Positions 9,499-20,704 of a stretch of 64,000 nucleotides of DNA are shown here, piece by piece. Location of the stretch: contig JADJNU010000001.1 of NCBI GenBank assembly GCA_016714165.1, positions 620,001 through 684,000 on the forward strand, in the 5' to 3' direction. This DNA is from Bdellovibrionales bacterium (GTDB taxonomy: Bacteria > Bdellovibrionota > Bdellovibrionia > Bdellovibrionales > UBA1609). Under the pieces are notes generated by a model. That model was not told the origin of the DNA and did no database searches. It saw only the letters and a program-made list of their open reading frames with translations. A program made the translations under genes and the position numbers. Positions within the stretch are counted from its first letter, which is position 1. Each line of letters starts with the position of its first letter.

Positions 9499-9729
9499 AT
9501 GAGGTTGTTGCTGGTTTTATCTATTATGAGCTGTTCTTCCCTGGCTTTTGCCGGAGCGAAGATGGATCTTGACGATGTTACGATTAAGGGCGAACTCCAC
9601 AATGATGATAGACTTAAATTACTGGCTCGACAAAAAAATGAGCTGAAAAACTACGTTAAGTACCGTACCAATTATCGCACGGAAATCGTGGAAGACCTTC
9701 CAAAACCAAAACCAAGAGTCAAATATTAG
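9499..9729 (+). CDS. Small exported hypothetical protein
   Basis: 76 residues: signal peptide MRLLLVLSIMSCSSLAFAG followed by a short charged mature segment ending in a Pro/Lys-rich tail (LPKPKPRVKY). No family recognised. It ends 27 bases before the stop of the convergent FHA-AgmX gene. The RBS is weak. The signal peptide and the size suggest a real periplasmic or outer-membrane-associated peptide. Confidence 0.5.
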   Translation: MRLLLVLSIMSCSSLAFAGAKMDLDDVTIKGELHNDDRLKLLARQKNELKNYVKYRTNYRTEIVEDLPKPKPRVKY

Positions 9730-9756
9730 AAATATCTGAGTCTCAGCGAGAAAGCT

Positions 9757-12064
9757 TCATAGTCTTCCAAACGGAAATCCAATATTGGGAGTCGTCGATT
9801 CGCCGTTCTTAGCTGCTGGAAACTTCATTTTCTTAAAGATGGAAGTGACACATCCGTTGAGTGAATCACCACCACGGATGTCGGACTTTTTGACCTTGGC
9901 CCATTGGACGACTCCCTTAGGGTTGATGCTCCACTCATATTCAACTCGACCGGCAATGCCCGGCTCAGTCAATAGGGAACGTTCATAGCACTGCTGAATC
10001 TCCGCTAGATATGCTTTCACGATCTCCATGACTTGCTTGCGATCCAATCCTTCCGTCCGATTGATTTTCATCAGCTGAGGAGCGCCAATCACCGCACCCC
10101 CAATACCTCGAGTTCCAGCTGTTCCCTTTATTCCTTGAACGCCGTAACCGGAACCAGTTCCAAATCCACGCCCCTGCGTTTTCACTCCCTCTATGCCCGC
10201 CGCCTGAAGCTTACCACCACTTGCTTTGAGCGTTCCTATCACTCCGGTCGTAGAAATTTTAGCTCCGCCGCCTCCGGCGTTTGGATTGACATTTATTGCG
10301 ACGGGTTGATTTGTAGGATTTGGAGTCGGAGCTCCTAATGCGCCCAGAGCCGCCAAGGCTCCAACCTTAGTGATATCTGGGGCTGGTTTTGCCTTTGGTT
10401 GAATAACTTCCTTCGAAACAATTTTGTCCCGAACAACTTTCTTCTCTTTTACTATCGGCTGCTTTTCTATCTTCTTTTGTTTTGGTTTAGGTTTGGGCTT
10501 GGGCTCTGGCTTAACTACTTCCTTGGGTTGAGGAGGAGGTGGCGGGGGAGGAGGCGGCGGAGGTTCCGGCTTTTTTGGCTCTTCCTTCTTTAAAATGATC
10601 GAAGCCTGGCGTGGAGGTTCTACAATTCTTGCTTTTTTCTTGGCTCGGACCAATGAACATAAAGCTCGCGATAACAAGAATATGAAAAACGCTTGAGCCT
10701 GTGAATGTTCTTTTGAGCAAGGCATCCGGTTCGATCGTTCGTTTTCGAGACAGCTGCTTGGGAGCAGGTGCATAGCGCAAATGCAGGCGAACGTCTTTGC
10801 CCAGATCCAAAGTGCAAAGATCAGTGGCCCCTAGCTTTAAAATATGGTTTTTTCCACTTCGTGGAAGAGATTTGCTTTCGACGAGCTCCTTAAGTGGTAC
10901 TGGTCGATAATCTCCAGTGCGAAGAAATCCGCCTAAATGATCAGGAATGGAACATTTCGCGACAGCACCGTCAAAATGGGCAAGAAGAAATTCACCTTTA
11001 AGGGTTGGCAGATAAACCCCGTCAGATGTGCGACCCACGACAACCTGCTCACCAGGCCAGAAGAGCTGTGTGTCGAAGACCGCACCATGCCAAGTGATGT
11101 AGGTCTCGAGGACTCGACGATCGCGGGCAACCTTATCGATTCCCCTGATTGGCCTATCTCTGTCAAGAGGGTAAGATTCAACGCCACCCCCAGCGCTGGA
11201 CTCCGTAAAGGATGATGCTCTGTTGGGCGGTGATTTTATTGGCTCCCTTACACTTGAGGAGCTAACTGTATTTTGCGAGGCTCTGGTGGGACGAATTTCC
11301 TCCCGTAAATAGGATGGCAAAGGAATCGGCGAAGGCTTGCTACCTGGTTGTGGAACTTCAGCAGGCTCCAGACCTTTAACATTCTCACCACGCAATCTGT
11401 CCTTTTTCTCTCCTGTCTTTGACTGTTTTTCTACGATTGTGGCATCAGGGTCGAATTCGTTCTTAGCGCTTGGCGTCTTGGCTGATGGAGCGGGAGATGC
11501 GCTGCTTTTGTTGTCAGGCCTATTGTACTTCAATTCGCCATCAGCATTGCTGATCGATTCAGAATCAAGCTCCGGATAAAAGCGACCCTTTCTCGCATTA
11601 AGAGGCGGCGGCCCAATGGGACCTAAAGATATTTTTGAATGAGACCCTTCGTCTCCTTGGCCCTGTAGTGCATTGGGGAGAGTCGGAGGAGAAGTTTCGG
11701 AGTCCATATTTTTGTTTATAGAAAAGGTTTTCGTGAGAGATTCTTGCGGAAGACCAAACTGAAATATAAGTGGTCCAATGTTAGCAATGGTCCCGTTGTG
11801 AATTTCAATTCGATCATAGGTTCGTCCACCGATTTGAATTCCATTGGAGGATTTGAGATCAACCAAATAGAGTTGTCCATTTTCTGGAAAAATTACCGCA
11901 TGCTGTCGACTGATCCAATTGAATTGCGTGAGAGCCACGTTGCAGTGACTGCTTCGACCAATAGTTATAGGCAATGATTCAATCGTTTTTTCGAAGATGA
12001 CAGTTTTCCCATGAGTGATTAATATATAGATTGGGTATGAACTTAGGTGTTGCGCTGCTTCCAT
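9757..12064 (-). CDS. FHA domain / AgmX-PglI C-terminal protein (GltG/NfsG-like), one frameshift
   Basis: About 768 residues after correction. Order: an N-terminal FHA domain that reads phosphothreonine (ITIGRSSHCNV, SRQHAVIF, LKSSNGIQI), a long Ser/Pro-rich linker, a single membrane helix (FHILVIASFMFIG), a periplasmic Pro/Lys-rich stretch with an 11-Pro run, a Gly-rich region, and the TonB-like AgmX/PglI C-terminal domain (CYERSLL... SLNGCV). This is the layout of Myxococcus GltG and NfsG, which link the inner-membrane motor to periplasmic partners. The T6 run at 10633-10638 (plus strand) has one base too many; five restores the frame across the membrane helix. It is the last gene of the four-gene minus-strand set. 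Confidence 0.87.
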
Positions 12065-12185
12065 CTACTTACCTGGGTTGTTGCCAAAATTCTTATCGGC
12101 CCCGAACACATGAACCTTCACAGGCCAGCTGATTTTTCTTCCTCAGATCGACTTAGGAATATCTCGTCCAGTCCTGAATTGAGTG

Positions 12186-15100
12186 TCATTTAACCAGGTC
12201 TATGATCGGGTGAGAGGGGCCTGAAATGGGTCCTGCACGTTTGGCTAAATTCAGAGACGTTTTCAAGCGCGCTTGAAATTTAAACTGCTTATGAAGACCC
12301 GCGATACCATGAAGAGCTAAGGAATTCGATTTGTTTTCCTTGAGTGCATTGTCAAACCACTTTTTAGCTCCGTTCATATCATTTTTATAAAGTCGAACGA
12401 CTCCAACCGAGGCTAGAACCTTGGCATTTTTTGGATCAATCTCGCTCGCTCTACTTAGAATAAGTTCAGCCATAGAGTAGTCCCTGGACTGGATGTAAAT
12501 ATTGGCGAGGCTCATCAGCAAAATGATGTCTCTAGGCTGGTCGTATAGCTTGTCTCGAATAGCCTTTGCTCCTTCTGGAACTCCCTCTTGAGCTCTTGCT
12601 ATAAGTCCTGTCTCCTTTGCTTCATCAACCCGGATCGATCCTTGCGATTGGCATCCCTTTACAAATAAAGTGAATACTTCAAATTTTTCAGCGTTGTTCA
12701 GACACTGATCAAAATACTGCCGTGAACTCGCCTCGTATTTCGCAGCCTGCTGTGAAATTGCATCTTTGAAGATCTTTGTCTGATCAGCGGGCAGTCCCGG
12801 GGGAACGGGGGCCTGTTTGATGAAATCGGCAAATTCTCGATTGGCTTGGCCTAGTCCGTAAAGAGCTGCAATTGTCCACCTCCCGTTGCCAAAATCGATA
12901 ACCTTTCTCAGTTTTGCATCCAGATCTTTCAGAAGCGCCGCTTTATTGTTTACTGCCTTAGTCTCATTCCCCGGTGTCATACGAATTTGATTGAAGGTCT
13001 CCATAGTGCCCATCGATAAGAGGTAGAGTGAGTGAGCGGCCATTTCCTGACTTTCATAGGTTCCACTGGCCATCTGCGTAGCCTTTTCCAAGGAACCTTT
13101 TGCAGATGAGATCCCGCGCAATCGAAATTGTGCTAGTCCTTCCCAATAAACCCCCTCGATTCCGGCTGCCTGTGGAGCCGATCTTTGGAGGGCTGCCCAA
13201 TCACTTGCAAGAAAATCCATTCTTGCGGCAGAAGTGTAGTCGTTTAACTTTCGAAAACTTTGAGCGGCAAACTTAAAATCTCCCATCAACTCTCTCATCG
13301 TCGCCGCATTCTTCAAGAGAGTGCGAGCATCCGCCTGAGCGGGATATTTCTCAGCATACAACTCAAAGTAAAGGGAAGCTCGTCGAAAATCTGCAGTTGT
13401 CAGCGCCATTTGCCCCATGGAAGTCACAACCTCTTGGGCATACTCCGACTTTCCGTGCTGAGCCAGAAGCTGTTCGCCAGATTGGTAGGCACGAGGATCA
13501 CGTTTTGATCGAAATGCAACAAATGCCTCGTACAGAGCTTTGTCACCCAACGAGGAACCCTTGTATTTTCCAGCCAACTTCAAAAGACTCGCGGCATAGT
13601 TCACAGAGGAAGTTCCCCCAGCTTCAACCTGCACGTTTCGCATTTCAGCCTGTTCAATAACCTGCATGACCTGGTTTTTTAGCCCCGCATCGGTGATATT
13701 TTTGTTCGCCAGGAGAGCTTTTCCTTCTTTAATGATGTTAGCAAAATCTTCTTTTTGGTTGAATGAATCGAGAATAAGATTCGCCGCAATCGCAACATCC
13801 TTTCCCTCTGGATGGAGGCGAATGTAGTCTTTAAAGGCTTTAACTGCTTCATTGAAATTTCTTTCGTCATAGTAAGTCTGCGCCATATTAAACCTAATTC
13901 CTGGCACAGATTTTTCCGTCGGGTAGGCCTTAATGTACCTAGTGCCTGTGTCGCGAAGCCCATTTCTAACCTCGTTGAGTTCAAGACGCGAAAGCTTAGA
14001 CTGCGTCCGAATTGCCGTGATATAGGATTCTATTGATGATTCAAGAAAGTTCTTTTTTTTCTCTTTTTTAGAAGTAAGATTGACGAGATTTTCATAGGAT
14101 TTAGCTGCTTCCAAACTGTTTTCAGAATTGAAATAGCACTCCGCTAAATTCAGCCGAAGCAAAGGAGCGTGTTTTGACGATGGAAACGCCCAAAGATAAT
14201 ACTTATAATCAAGGATGGCGAGATTCCAATCTTCTTTTTTGCGAGTGGCCTTGGCCCTCTTATGAGTTCGAGTTGCAACATCTCGGGCAAATATCTCATA
14301 GTCATGTATGGCCTTATCTATCTCTGCTTTTTTTAGCTTATCACTGAATCGAACCTGGGCAATAGTTTTGGCCACTTCATAGACGAATCCGCTCACCGGC
14401 CATTGTTTGAAAGTATTCTTCATCGCCACGTAGAGACGCTCAATAATATCCATTCTATATTCTAGATCAGTTGTTAGACGCAGAAGTTCAAAATATGTCT
14501 TCGTGCTCTCTATGTAGTTCTTTTTTAGATCAAAGCGCTTTGCCAATTTGTCGAGAACTCTTTCGTAACCTGTCCGATCAGGTGATATTCGTCGGAAATA
14601 ATCCAATGCATTGGTTCTCCACAAGCCCATTTTTTCCAAACGGAACTTGTGAATCTCAGAATAAGGCCAAACCATCGCGGTGAGCGCGTCTCGTCGCACA
14701 TCGGTCTTCCTATAAAGATCTGGTAAAAGAGAAAGATCAATGTCGCTGTTTAAAGTGAGCACCTTTTCAAAAGAAAGCAGAGAATCTTCGAATTTCGCCT
14801 TATTAAGATAAGCCCAACCCATCTTATACTGAGCCAGCGGCGTAAATGGCCCCTTTTTTCGTGCGATAATTTTTAGGTACATTTCCAGGGCAAGATCGAT
14901 GTCTTTCTTTTCCTCAAAAAAGAAGTCACCAATAACGAGCTGACTTTCTTCCCAATAGCCACTTTCAGGATACTCACGGGTCAGTTGGGCATACGCCTTC
15001 ACCATCTCCTCAAGACGGCCAAGTTCTCGCAATTCATGAGCCTTAAAAAAATGGCCTTATCTCTCTCCGCAAGCTTTGGGAATTTGTCGATCAAAATATC

Positions 15101-15457
15101 ATAAACTTCAATCGCTCTAAATTTAGGCCTTTTCTCCATAGTAAAATCAATTTCATTCAGAGGGGTTCCTTTGTTCTCTGCAACCTTAATAGCGTACATG
15201 TAACGACTTTTTTCAACTAAGAACTCCCCTAAGGCAAAATAGAGATCTGGAAGAAATCGAGCGTCCCTGATTTCCTTAATTTTTGATTCGGTTTCAGCTA
15301 CACTCTTATCAATTTTCATTAGATCCTGACGCATTTTCTCAAGACTCGCCTGAGCGGGAGACTGACCAACAGAAGGGGTCGTCGACAAGAATATCGCAAT
15401 CATGCAGATGCAATTTCTGGCCTGGAGAAAGAGCGAGCCATCTGGAAGAGAACTCAT
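12186..15457 (-). CDS. Large periplasmic TPR protein (GltD/GltE/NfsD-like), one frameshift
   Basis: About 1090 residues after correction. A signal peptide (ICMIAIFLSTTPSVGQS) is followed by many tetratricopeptide units, for example GDFFFEEKKDIDLALEMYLK and YSMAELILSRASEIDPKNA near the C-terminus. The size and position match the big TPR proteins of the Glt gliding and Nfs spore-coat machines of Myxococcus. Which Myxococcus protein it equals cannot be told here. The frame breaks in the A7 run 15045-15051 (plus strand); eight bases restore AIFFKAHELRELGRLEEMV. Its ATG overlaps the stop of the preceding TPR gene by four bases, so coupling is likely. The FHA gene starts 121 bases downstream. Confidence 0.82.
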
Positions 15458-17223
15458 CTGAACTCCTTCTCCACCTTATGATCGTCCGGCGTTGACTGTT
15501 CTCCACATCGTGAAGATATCTTCATTGAATAGTCTGGCATTTCGTCCCACCAAAATTCACCATCTGCGGGCCAGTAAATTTTCTCGAAAGTAATGTAACT
15601 GATATCTTGAGCCCGATAGGTTGAATCATCCTCCCCTCGTCGAACACGAAGTTCATCTAACCGAGAAGTGTACTCCAAGAAGAGGATCTGCTCCTCGGCA
15701 TCGAGCAATTCATTAGCATAACTCCTAGTTTTTTCTTCAAGTTGGATATCGATGCGAGATTGGAGAATGCTATCTATCCTTGAGTATTCCTGGAGAAGAG
15801 GTTTAAAGAAAGTGAACTGATCCCAACTGTATTCCTTAATCATTGCCAGTTCACGACGAACTTGATCAACAAGATTTGCGGAATCTTGAATCTCACGATT
15901 GAGAACCGCAAGATTAAAAAGAGCCTTATCGTGACGAAGTGGTTTGCGCCAGCGAATTGCATTTAAGCTTGATTTGAAGTTTGAACGAAAACGACCGGCA
16001 ACGTATTTTACAGCTTCGTAGTGGCAGAGCTCTCTGTAGATAATCATTTCAAGAATGTGCCTCTCAAAAGTCAGCGATGGCTCAAAGTAAGGGGCCTGTA
16101 GGGCCGTCAGGATTCCCATTGCCTTCGCATAGTCCTTAAGATAGTAATGAACCCAAGCTCGCTCCAATTGAATTCGCCCGATTTCGCGCACTCCTGTCAA
16201 TCCTAGGCTATTGTAGATGGCAAATGATGTTTGAAAATCGCCCTGTTCAAAAATGAGGCGGGCATATTGAAGCGCCGTCTTCTCAAAGATTTTCGGAGGC
16301 AAATTTTGAGTCTCCATAAGCTTTTGAAAGATCGCGAGAGCGTTGTCAATACGATCGCGGGAAACTTCCCCTACGGCCGTCCAATATTGCATGAGATAGT
16401 CCCAATATGAATCCTTCTTGATCCTGTTGATATGAACTTGGGCCCATTCCGAGAAGCCCAATTGCAAAAGGTCCATGGCCTTGTGGTAACTCACGAACGA
16501 TTCGATATCTGGATGAAGCGATGCAAATCCATTTCCAACGAGAAGGTGATTAAGTGCCTCCTGATCGTATGGTGTCTCTGTGGTAAGTTTACCAAGCTCA
16601 AAGAGTGCAGCTTCCCCCAGTGATGATCCGATTCGGTCTTTTGCCAGCCGAATCAATAGCTCAAAAGCAGCATAATAAAGTTTTCGTTCACGAAAAGCGA
16701 CGGCCATGGCCATCTGTCCTTCACCACCCTCCGGAGTATCAGTTCCCGCTGAATCTTCCATTCTTGCCCCATCAATGAGAGCTGAAATCGGATTTCCTTC
16801 GGCGATGGAGGCTTGAATTTTATACCAAAACTCAGCGTCAATGGGGACATAGGAGTAAGGCTTTACTTCTTCTTTGAGAAACGCCTTGCTGAGATCGACT
16901 GATTTTCCGCTGGTGACCTGATCCGGAGGTGCGTCCTGGGCGGAGGATGTCGGAGCGGCAGATTCCTTTGCCAGATTAGTATTTAAAGGTGATTCACTCG
17001 CACTCGAACCGTTGACGAGAGAACCTGGGAGAGCCGATTGCCCTTCAAGCTTAACCTTAGATTTTGCTTCCTGAGCCGGAGTTCGCTTGGATATTTTTAT
17101 TTGAGCGGAAGACTTTAAGGTCTTTGCCTGTCCACCTGCCTCATTTGAAAACCCGCCAGCACTGACAAGAAATGTAAAAATCAAAGAAGCTTCGACTAAA
17201 CCAATCATCTCTTCACATTTCAT
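15454..17223 (-). CDS. Exported TPR-like protein (GltC/NfsC-like)
   Basis: 589 residues with a signal peptide (GLVEASLIFTFLVSAGGF), a low-complexity linker (residues 30-110) and helical repeats through most of the rest, such as AVAFRERKLYYAAFELLIRL and LERAWVHYYLKDYAKAMGIL. By position, after the barrel gene and before the large TPR gene, it resembles the smaller TPR members (GltC, NfsC) of gliding-type clusters; this is inference from context. Its ATG overlaps the stop of the barrel gene and its own stop overlaps the next ATG, each by four bases. That tight coupling suggests products made in fixed ratio. Confidence 0.72.
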   Translation of the reverse strand: MKCEEMIGLVEASLIFTFLVSAGGFSNEAGGQAKTLKSSAQIKISKRTPAQEAKSKVKLEGQSALPGSLVNGSSASESPLNTNLAKESAAPTSSAQDAPPDQVTSGKSVDLSKAFLKEEVKPYSYVPIDAEFWYKIQASIAEGNPISALIDGARMEDSAGTDTPEGGEGQMAMAVAFRERKLYYAAFELLIRLAKDRIGSSLGEAALFELGKLTTETPYDQEALNHLLVGNGFASLHPDIESFVSYHKAMDLLQLGFSEWAQVHINRIKKDSYWDYLMQYWTAVGEVSRDRIDNALAIFQKLMETQNLPPKIFEKTALQYARLIFEQGDFQTSFAIYNSLGLTGVREIGRIQLERAWVHYYLKDYAKAMGILTALQAPYFEPSLTFERHILEMIIYRELCHYEAVKYVAGRFRSNFKSSLNAIRWRKPLRHDKALFNLAVLNREIQDSANLVDQVRRELAMIKEYSWDQFTFFKPLLQEYSRIDSILQSRIDIQLEEKTRSYANELLDAEEQILFLEYTSRLDELRVRRGEDDSTYRAQDISYITFEKIYWPADGEFWWDEMPDYSMKISSRCGEQSTPDDHKVEKEFR

Positions 17224-17999
17224 TTTGTATCTACTTCCTCACTGGAAAGAGGTCTTACGGGAGGCTTTCCCAGTTGCATGGAGTAACCAACCATGAGAGA
17301 CATCGAATTGACGGCCCCCAAACTCTTTTCAAAATAGAGGAGATCACGAAAATCAAATTTCCAGGAAGTATCGGCCTTCGTGAAGAAGCGAAGGTAAAGT
17401 CCAGCATTTATTAAAGTCCGTATTCCACTCGCGTCAAAGTTAGCACCCCCAGCTCCAAAAACAAAGCTGACCTCCCCCCGAGTGATATGTTTGTTAAAAA
17501 GGAGGCTTTTTGTGTAGAGTGGCGTGTAGACAATGTTCGTGGTAAAATAATAGGTCACAAAATCAAGTACACCATCAAAACCTACATTCTCAACGGCCGC
17601 CCCGAAATTGTTGAGAAGATCCTTTTTAAGATTTGTTTCGCTGTTAAATGAATAGTTGGCGTTGACGACTTCCCACCCTAAGTAGTCACTAAAGAAGGTG
17701 GTATATGATAGGCCAACAGTATATCCTTTATTGAACGCATCGCTTGGCAACCATCCTACTTGAGCAGTGAGGTCGTGATTTAGAAAATAAGTGCGATTCT
17801 GGACGGCCACAACTTTAGGAAGGTCATAGAACACGGCGGGAGGAGCTGCAGACGCTGTCTTCATCCAAGAATCTCCTATTGTCGCCAAAGTAACGAGTAT
17901 GGTACTGACTATTGCCCTGATCGTCACAACTGGACTCCTTTTTCGAAATTTCTGAAGAGAGGAAAGCGAGAGTCTCTCAAAAAATCCTAGCATGATCAT
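17220..17999 (-). CDS. Outer-membrane beta-barrel protein of the gliding/Nfs type
   Basis: 259 residues with a long N-region and signal segment (IRAIVSTILVTLATIGDSW). The mature part opens with VVAVQNRTYFLNHDL, followed by GWLPSDAFNKGYTVGLSYT and a strand containing LGWEVVNANYSF. This is the signature of the Myxococcus-type outer-membrane barrel family found in Glt and Nfs operons (GltA/GltB/NfsA/NfsB). The barrel probably forms the outer-membrane part of the envelope complex served by the three downstream genes. It is the first gene of the set, with 390 bases between it and the divergent S41 protease gene. Confidence 0.82.
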   Translation of the reverse strand: MIMLGFFERLSLSSLQKFRKRSPVVTIRAIVSTILVTLATIGDSWMKTASAAPPAVFYDLPKVVAVQNRTYFLNHDLTAQVGWLPSDAFNKGYTVGLSYTTFFSDYLGWEVVNANYSFNSETNLKKDLLNNFGAAVENVGFDGVLDFVTYYFTTNIVYTPLYTKSLLFNKHITRGEVSFVFGAGGANFDASGIRTLINAGLYLRFFTKADTSWKFDFRDLLYFEKSLGAVNSMSLMVGYSMQLGKPPVRPLSSEEVDTK

Positions 18000-18392
18000 T
18001 ATGAAATAGGAAAGCTAACCAACTGCGATCAGCCACAAATCAAAAGGACCCAGACCTCTGTCGAGTCATTTGGATCGAGACGAGTTTGATGCAAGAAATG
18101 AAGTATTTATTCTGAATCAATAAACACAATCAGTTCAGAGATAACCACTTCAGAATCCATCGTGTATCGAGTTTCAAATGAGGCTATACGAGAGTCCTCG
18201 TTTTTCATTTCTTCAGGGGGCCAATATATCTGCTTTGGACCTCCACTTCGGCAAGTTGGCAATGTTGATCAACATTGGCTAGCCAGCTTCTTTTGGAGTT
18301 TGTAAGTATTTTTTATAATAATTTTAAGATTGATACAAATGATCTGAAATGCTAGGATCCATGCTTTTTCTCAAAAAAAGGGGATCCGTAAA
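18000..18392. promoter_or_regulatory. Divergent intergenic region with an 18-bp perfect palindrome
   Basis: 393 bases between the divergent glt-like operon and the S41 protease gene; no gene seen. At 18260-18277 lies the perfect palindrome CAATGTTGATCAACATTG, a shape typical of operators for dimeric regulators. AT-rich sequence (18300-18350) separates it from the protease start. No protein can be assigned to the site. Promoters for both sides must lie here, but I could not place them with confidence. Confidence 0.4.
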
Positions 18393-20136
18393 GTGCCCGC
18401 CAATTTGTGTCTTCGGAGTTCAGGCTACAGCGCAAAACAGATGTTGTTTGTACTTGGAATGGTATTTCTTTTTGGATCTTATCGTCCTGCATGGAGCATG
18501 AGCGAAGCTGAAAAAGAAGCCCATTATTGGAGACAAACGGGCCTTAGTCGACTTCAAGTTCTTGGATTTATTAACAATCAAAGTTGCTCAAAATCGGGTG
18601 ACGCGTTCGAGCTATGCTTGCTCGTTCTTGATGCTATTGCCGGGCAACTGAAACCAGCATTGCGATTGGCCGTGGCTCAAAACAATGTGGGTCCAGGGAA
18701 ACTAGGGTCAATGGGTAGGGTAGGTTTTATTCTAAAAGGAGTCGTTGAGGACGACCAAGGCCTGAGAAATGGATTCCAGACAAAATTTCGCCTGGAAAGA
18801 GAGAGAGATGAAAGAAGAAAACAATTTGAGCTATATGGGCAAATTTATTTAATTAATAAAGAGACCCAGTTAAATATAGATAAGGCTGTCATCAGTTTAT
18901 ATGACAAACTATTGACTGAGCCAGGAAATGAAAATCGTGAATCTGCGATTTCTGCCGCTGCTATCAACAGATATCTTCAGTTCACCGATCCCCATACGTA
19001 TATCATTGATGAAAAGAGCTTTAATGAATTGAAATCAAATAAAAATACTGAAATTCAGAAAAGTGGCCTTGGTCTTCTGGTGACGCATCTAGGGAACAAG
19101 CTGTATTTGCGCGCTCTGAAAGGAGGTCCCGCTGAAAATGCCGGCATTATGGACAATGATATTCTTTTGGGCATTGATACGGTAGCTTTTGATCAATCAC
19201 CTTCTGTCGACCAGGTTGCATCCTTGCTATTGGGGGATCCTGGAACCAAAGTGACTCTCAAGATACAAAGAGGCGAAAATCTTCTTGAGGTGGTGATTCA
19301 AAGAACTGTTGTGAAGACTGATATTATGGTGCCTGAATTTATTCAACATATGGGTCAAAATATGGTTATATCGCTTTAAATGACTTTCTCAATGCCGATG
19401 AAAATCAATCTACTTGCAAACAAATTAAAACAGCGATTCTTGAGATTGAAAGGCAGGGAGCTGAGGGAGTTATTCTTGATTTGAGAAACAACGGAGGCGG
19501 TTTTTTGGCTCAGGCCAGCTGTGTTGCGGGCTTGTTTCAGGAAAGAATCGCATTGCAGCCAAGGTGCGAAACCTGAAAGAAAACTCCTTGCTCTTGATGA
19601 TGACGGATCATCAGCAGGTGACCAAGCTTAAGTTAGTGGTGCTGATTAACTCATTAACAGCGAGCGTAGCCGAGGTCGTTGCAGGTTTTTTCCAGGAGGT
19701 TCAACGCGCATGGATCGTTGGAGAACAATCCTTTGGGAAGGGCACGGCTCAGAATGCAGTGGTAATCGGAGGCACAAAGGAGAATAGAGTTCTGTTATTT
19801 TATTCAAGCCACCAATTTTATCAGTCAAACGGCTTTTCGCATCAAGGAAAGGGGATCACACCAGATTTCAATGTTCCTATCGACCCAAGCCTCTCCTCTG
19901 ATGAGCTTTGGCGACCTCGAGAGATGGACTTGTATGAGAACGCAATAACCAACGACACAGGGACAGACTGGGTTCAATCTCGACCCGAAGAACTGAATAA
20001 AATTACGGAGTGTATGCATAATAGGAATCTTACAGAACCTGTTTATCAAATTGAAAAGGCAAAGCCTTTTGGAACTGACTATCAGGTTTTAATGGCAGAA
20101 TCTGTTCTCTTTTGCTCCGAAGGTAGGTTTGGATAG
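18393..20136 (+). CDS. Exported S41 family C-terminal processing peptidase, two frameshifts
   Basis: About 581 residues after two one-base repairs. Order: signal peptide (MLFVLGMVFLFGSYRPAWS), helical domain, PDZ domain (GLGLLVTHLGNKLYLRAL, NDILLGID), then the S41 core: GVILDLRNNGGGFL, the Ser motif NSLTASVAE and the Lys motif GEQSFGKGTAQ, which form the Ser/Lys dyad. Breaks lie at the GG of 19364-19365 (GGG restores QNMGYIALNDFLN) and the AAA at 19542-19544 (AAAA restores QEKNRIAAKVRNLK). The GTG start at 18393 has a GGGG stretch upstream. Such enzymes trim periplasmic proteins, including murein-acting ones. The conserved dyad in both outer pieces argues that the gene is intact in nature. 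Confidence 0.85.
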
Positions 20137-20260
20137 GGACAAATAGGCTCAGAAATCACCCAGAGACCGTAAGAATTTCCCATTATTTTTTTAGATTCGT
20201 TATACAGGTGCAGGAGTCTCAGGTCTCTTGTAAGACCATGGCTATCGAGGAGGTTCTCTG

Positions 20261-20701
20261 ATGCCGAATAAAAATGCCTGGATTTTGGTTGCTGACGAAA
20301 GTCATGCAAAGGTGTTTCGTCTGATATCGCTTACGCAAGGGGTAAAGTTTGTAAAGGGTCTCGAATTCCCGGAAGGCCGCGACAAGATACATGAATTTAC
20401 CGTGGAGCGACCGACTCTTAAGGGCTACACTCGCACTCACCAACACACGACGGGAACAGAGGTTGATATCGAGCGCCAGTTGGCGCAGCGGTTCTCGAAG
20501 GCCATTGCAGATGTTTTGGAAAAAAGCCGATGTAAATCTGACTTTGAGAGTCTCATACTGGTTGCTCCTCCAAAATTTTTGGGAGAATTGCGTAATAGCC
20601 TCACAGAAGAGACTAAAAAATTGGTTCATGGAAGCTTAAACAAAGAAATGACTCTGTCTACCGAAAGTGAGATTTTCTCTGCAGTGAAGGACCTCTTATA
20701 A
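20261..20701 (+). CDS. Host attachment family protein (AtsA-like)
   Basis: 146 residues, no signal peptide. Family features are NAWILVADESHAKVFRL, RDKIHEFTVERP and LILVAPPKFLGELR; the last gives a strong match to proteins annotated as required for attachment to host cells. The name comes from one plant-associated bacterium. The fold resembles eRF1 domain 1/baeRF proteins, so the true role may concern ribosomes or nucleic acids. A clear RBS (GAGGAGG) precedes the ATG. The convergent recombinase gene ends three bases beyond its stop. Confidence 0.85.
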   Translation: MPNKNAWILVADESHAKVFRLISLTQGVKFVKGLEFPEGRDKIHEFTVERPTLKGYTRTHQHTTGTEVDIERQLAQRFSKAIADVLEKSRCKSDFESLILVAPPKFLGELRNSLTEETKKLVHGSLNKEMTLSTESEIFSAVKDLL

Positions 20702-20704
20702 ATT

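Noticed and set aside
10470..10570. Low-complexity repeat suggesting misassembly in the FHA-AgmX gene
   Set aside because: It encodes the Pro/Lys-rich periplasmic linker expected for this family and stays in frame with the C-terminal domain.
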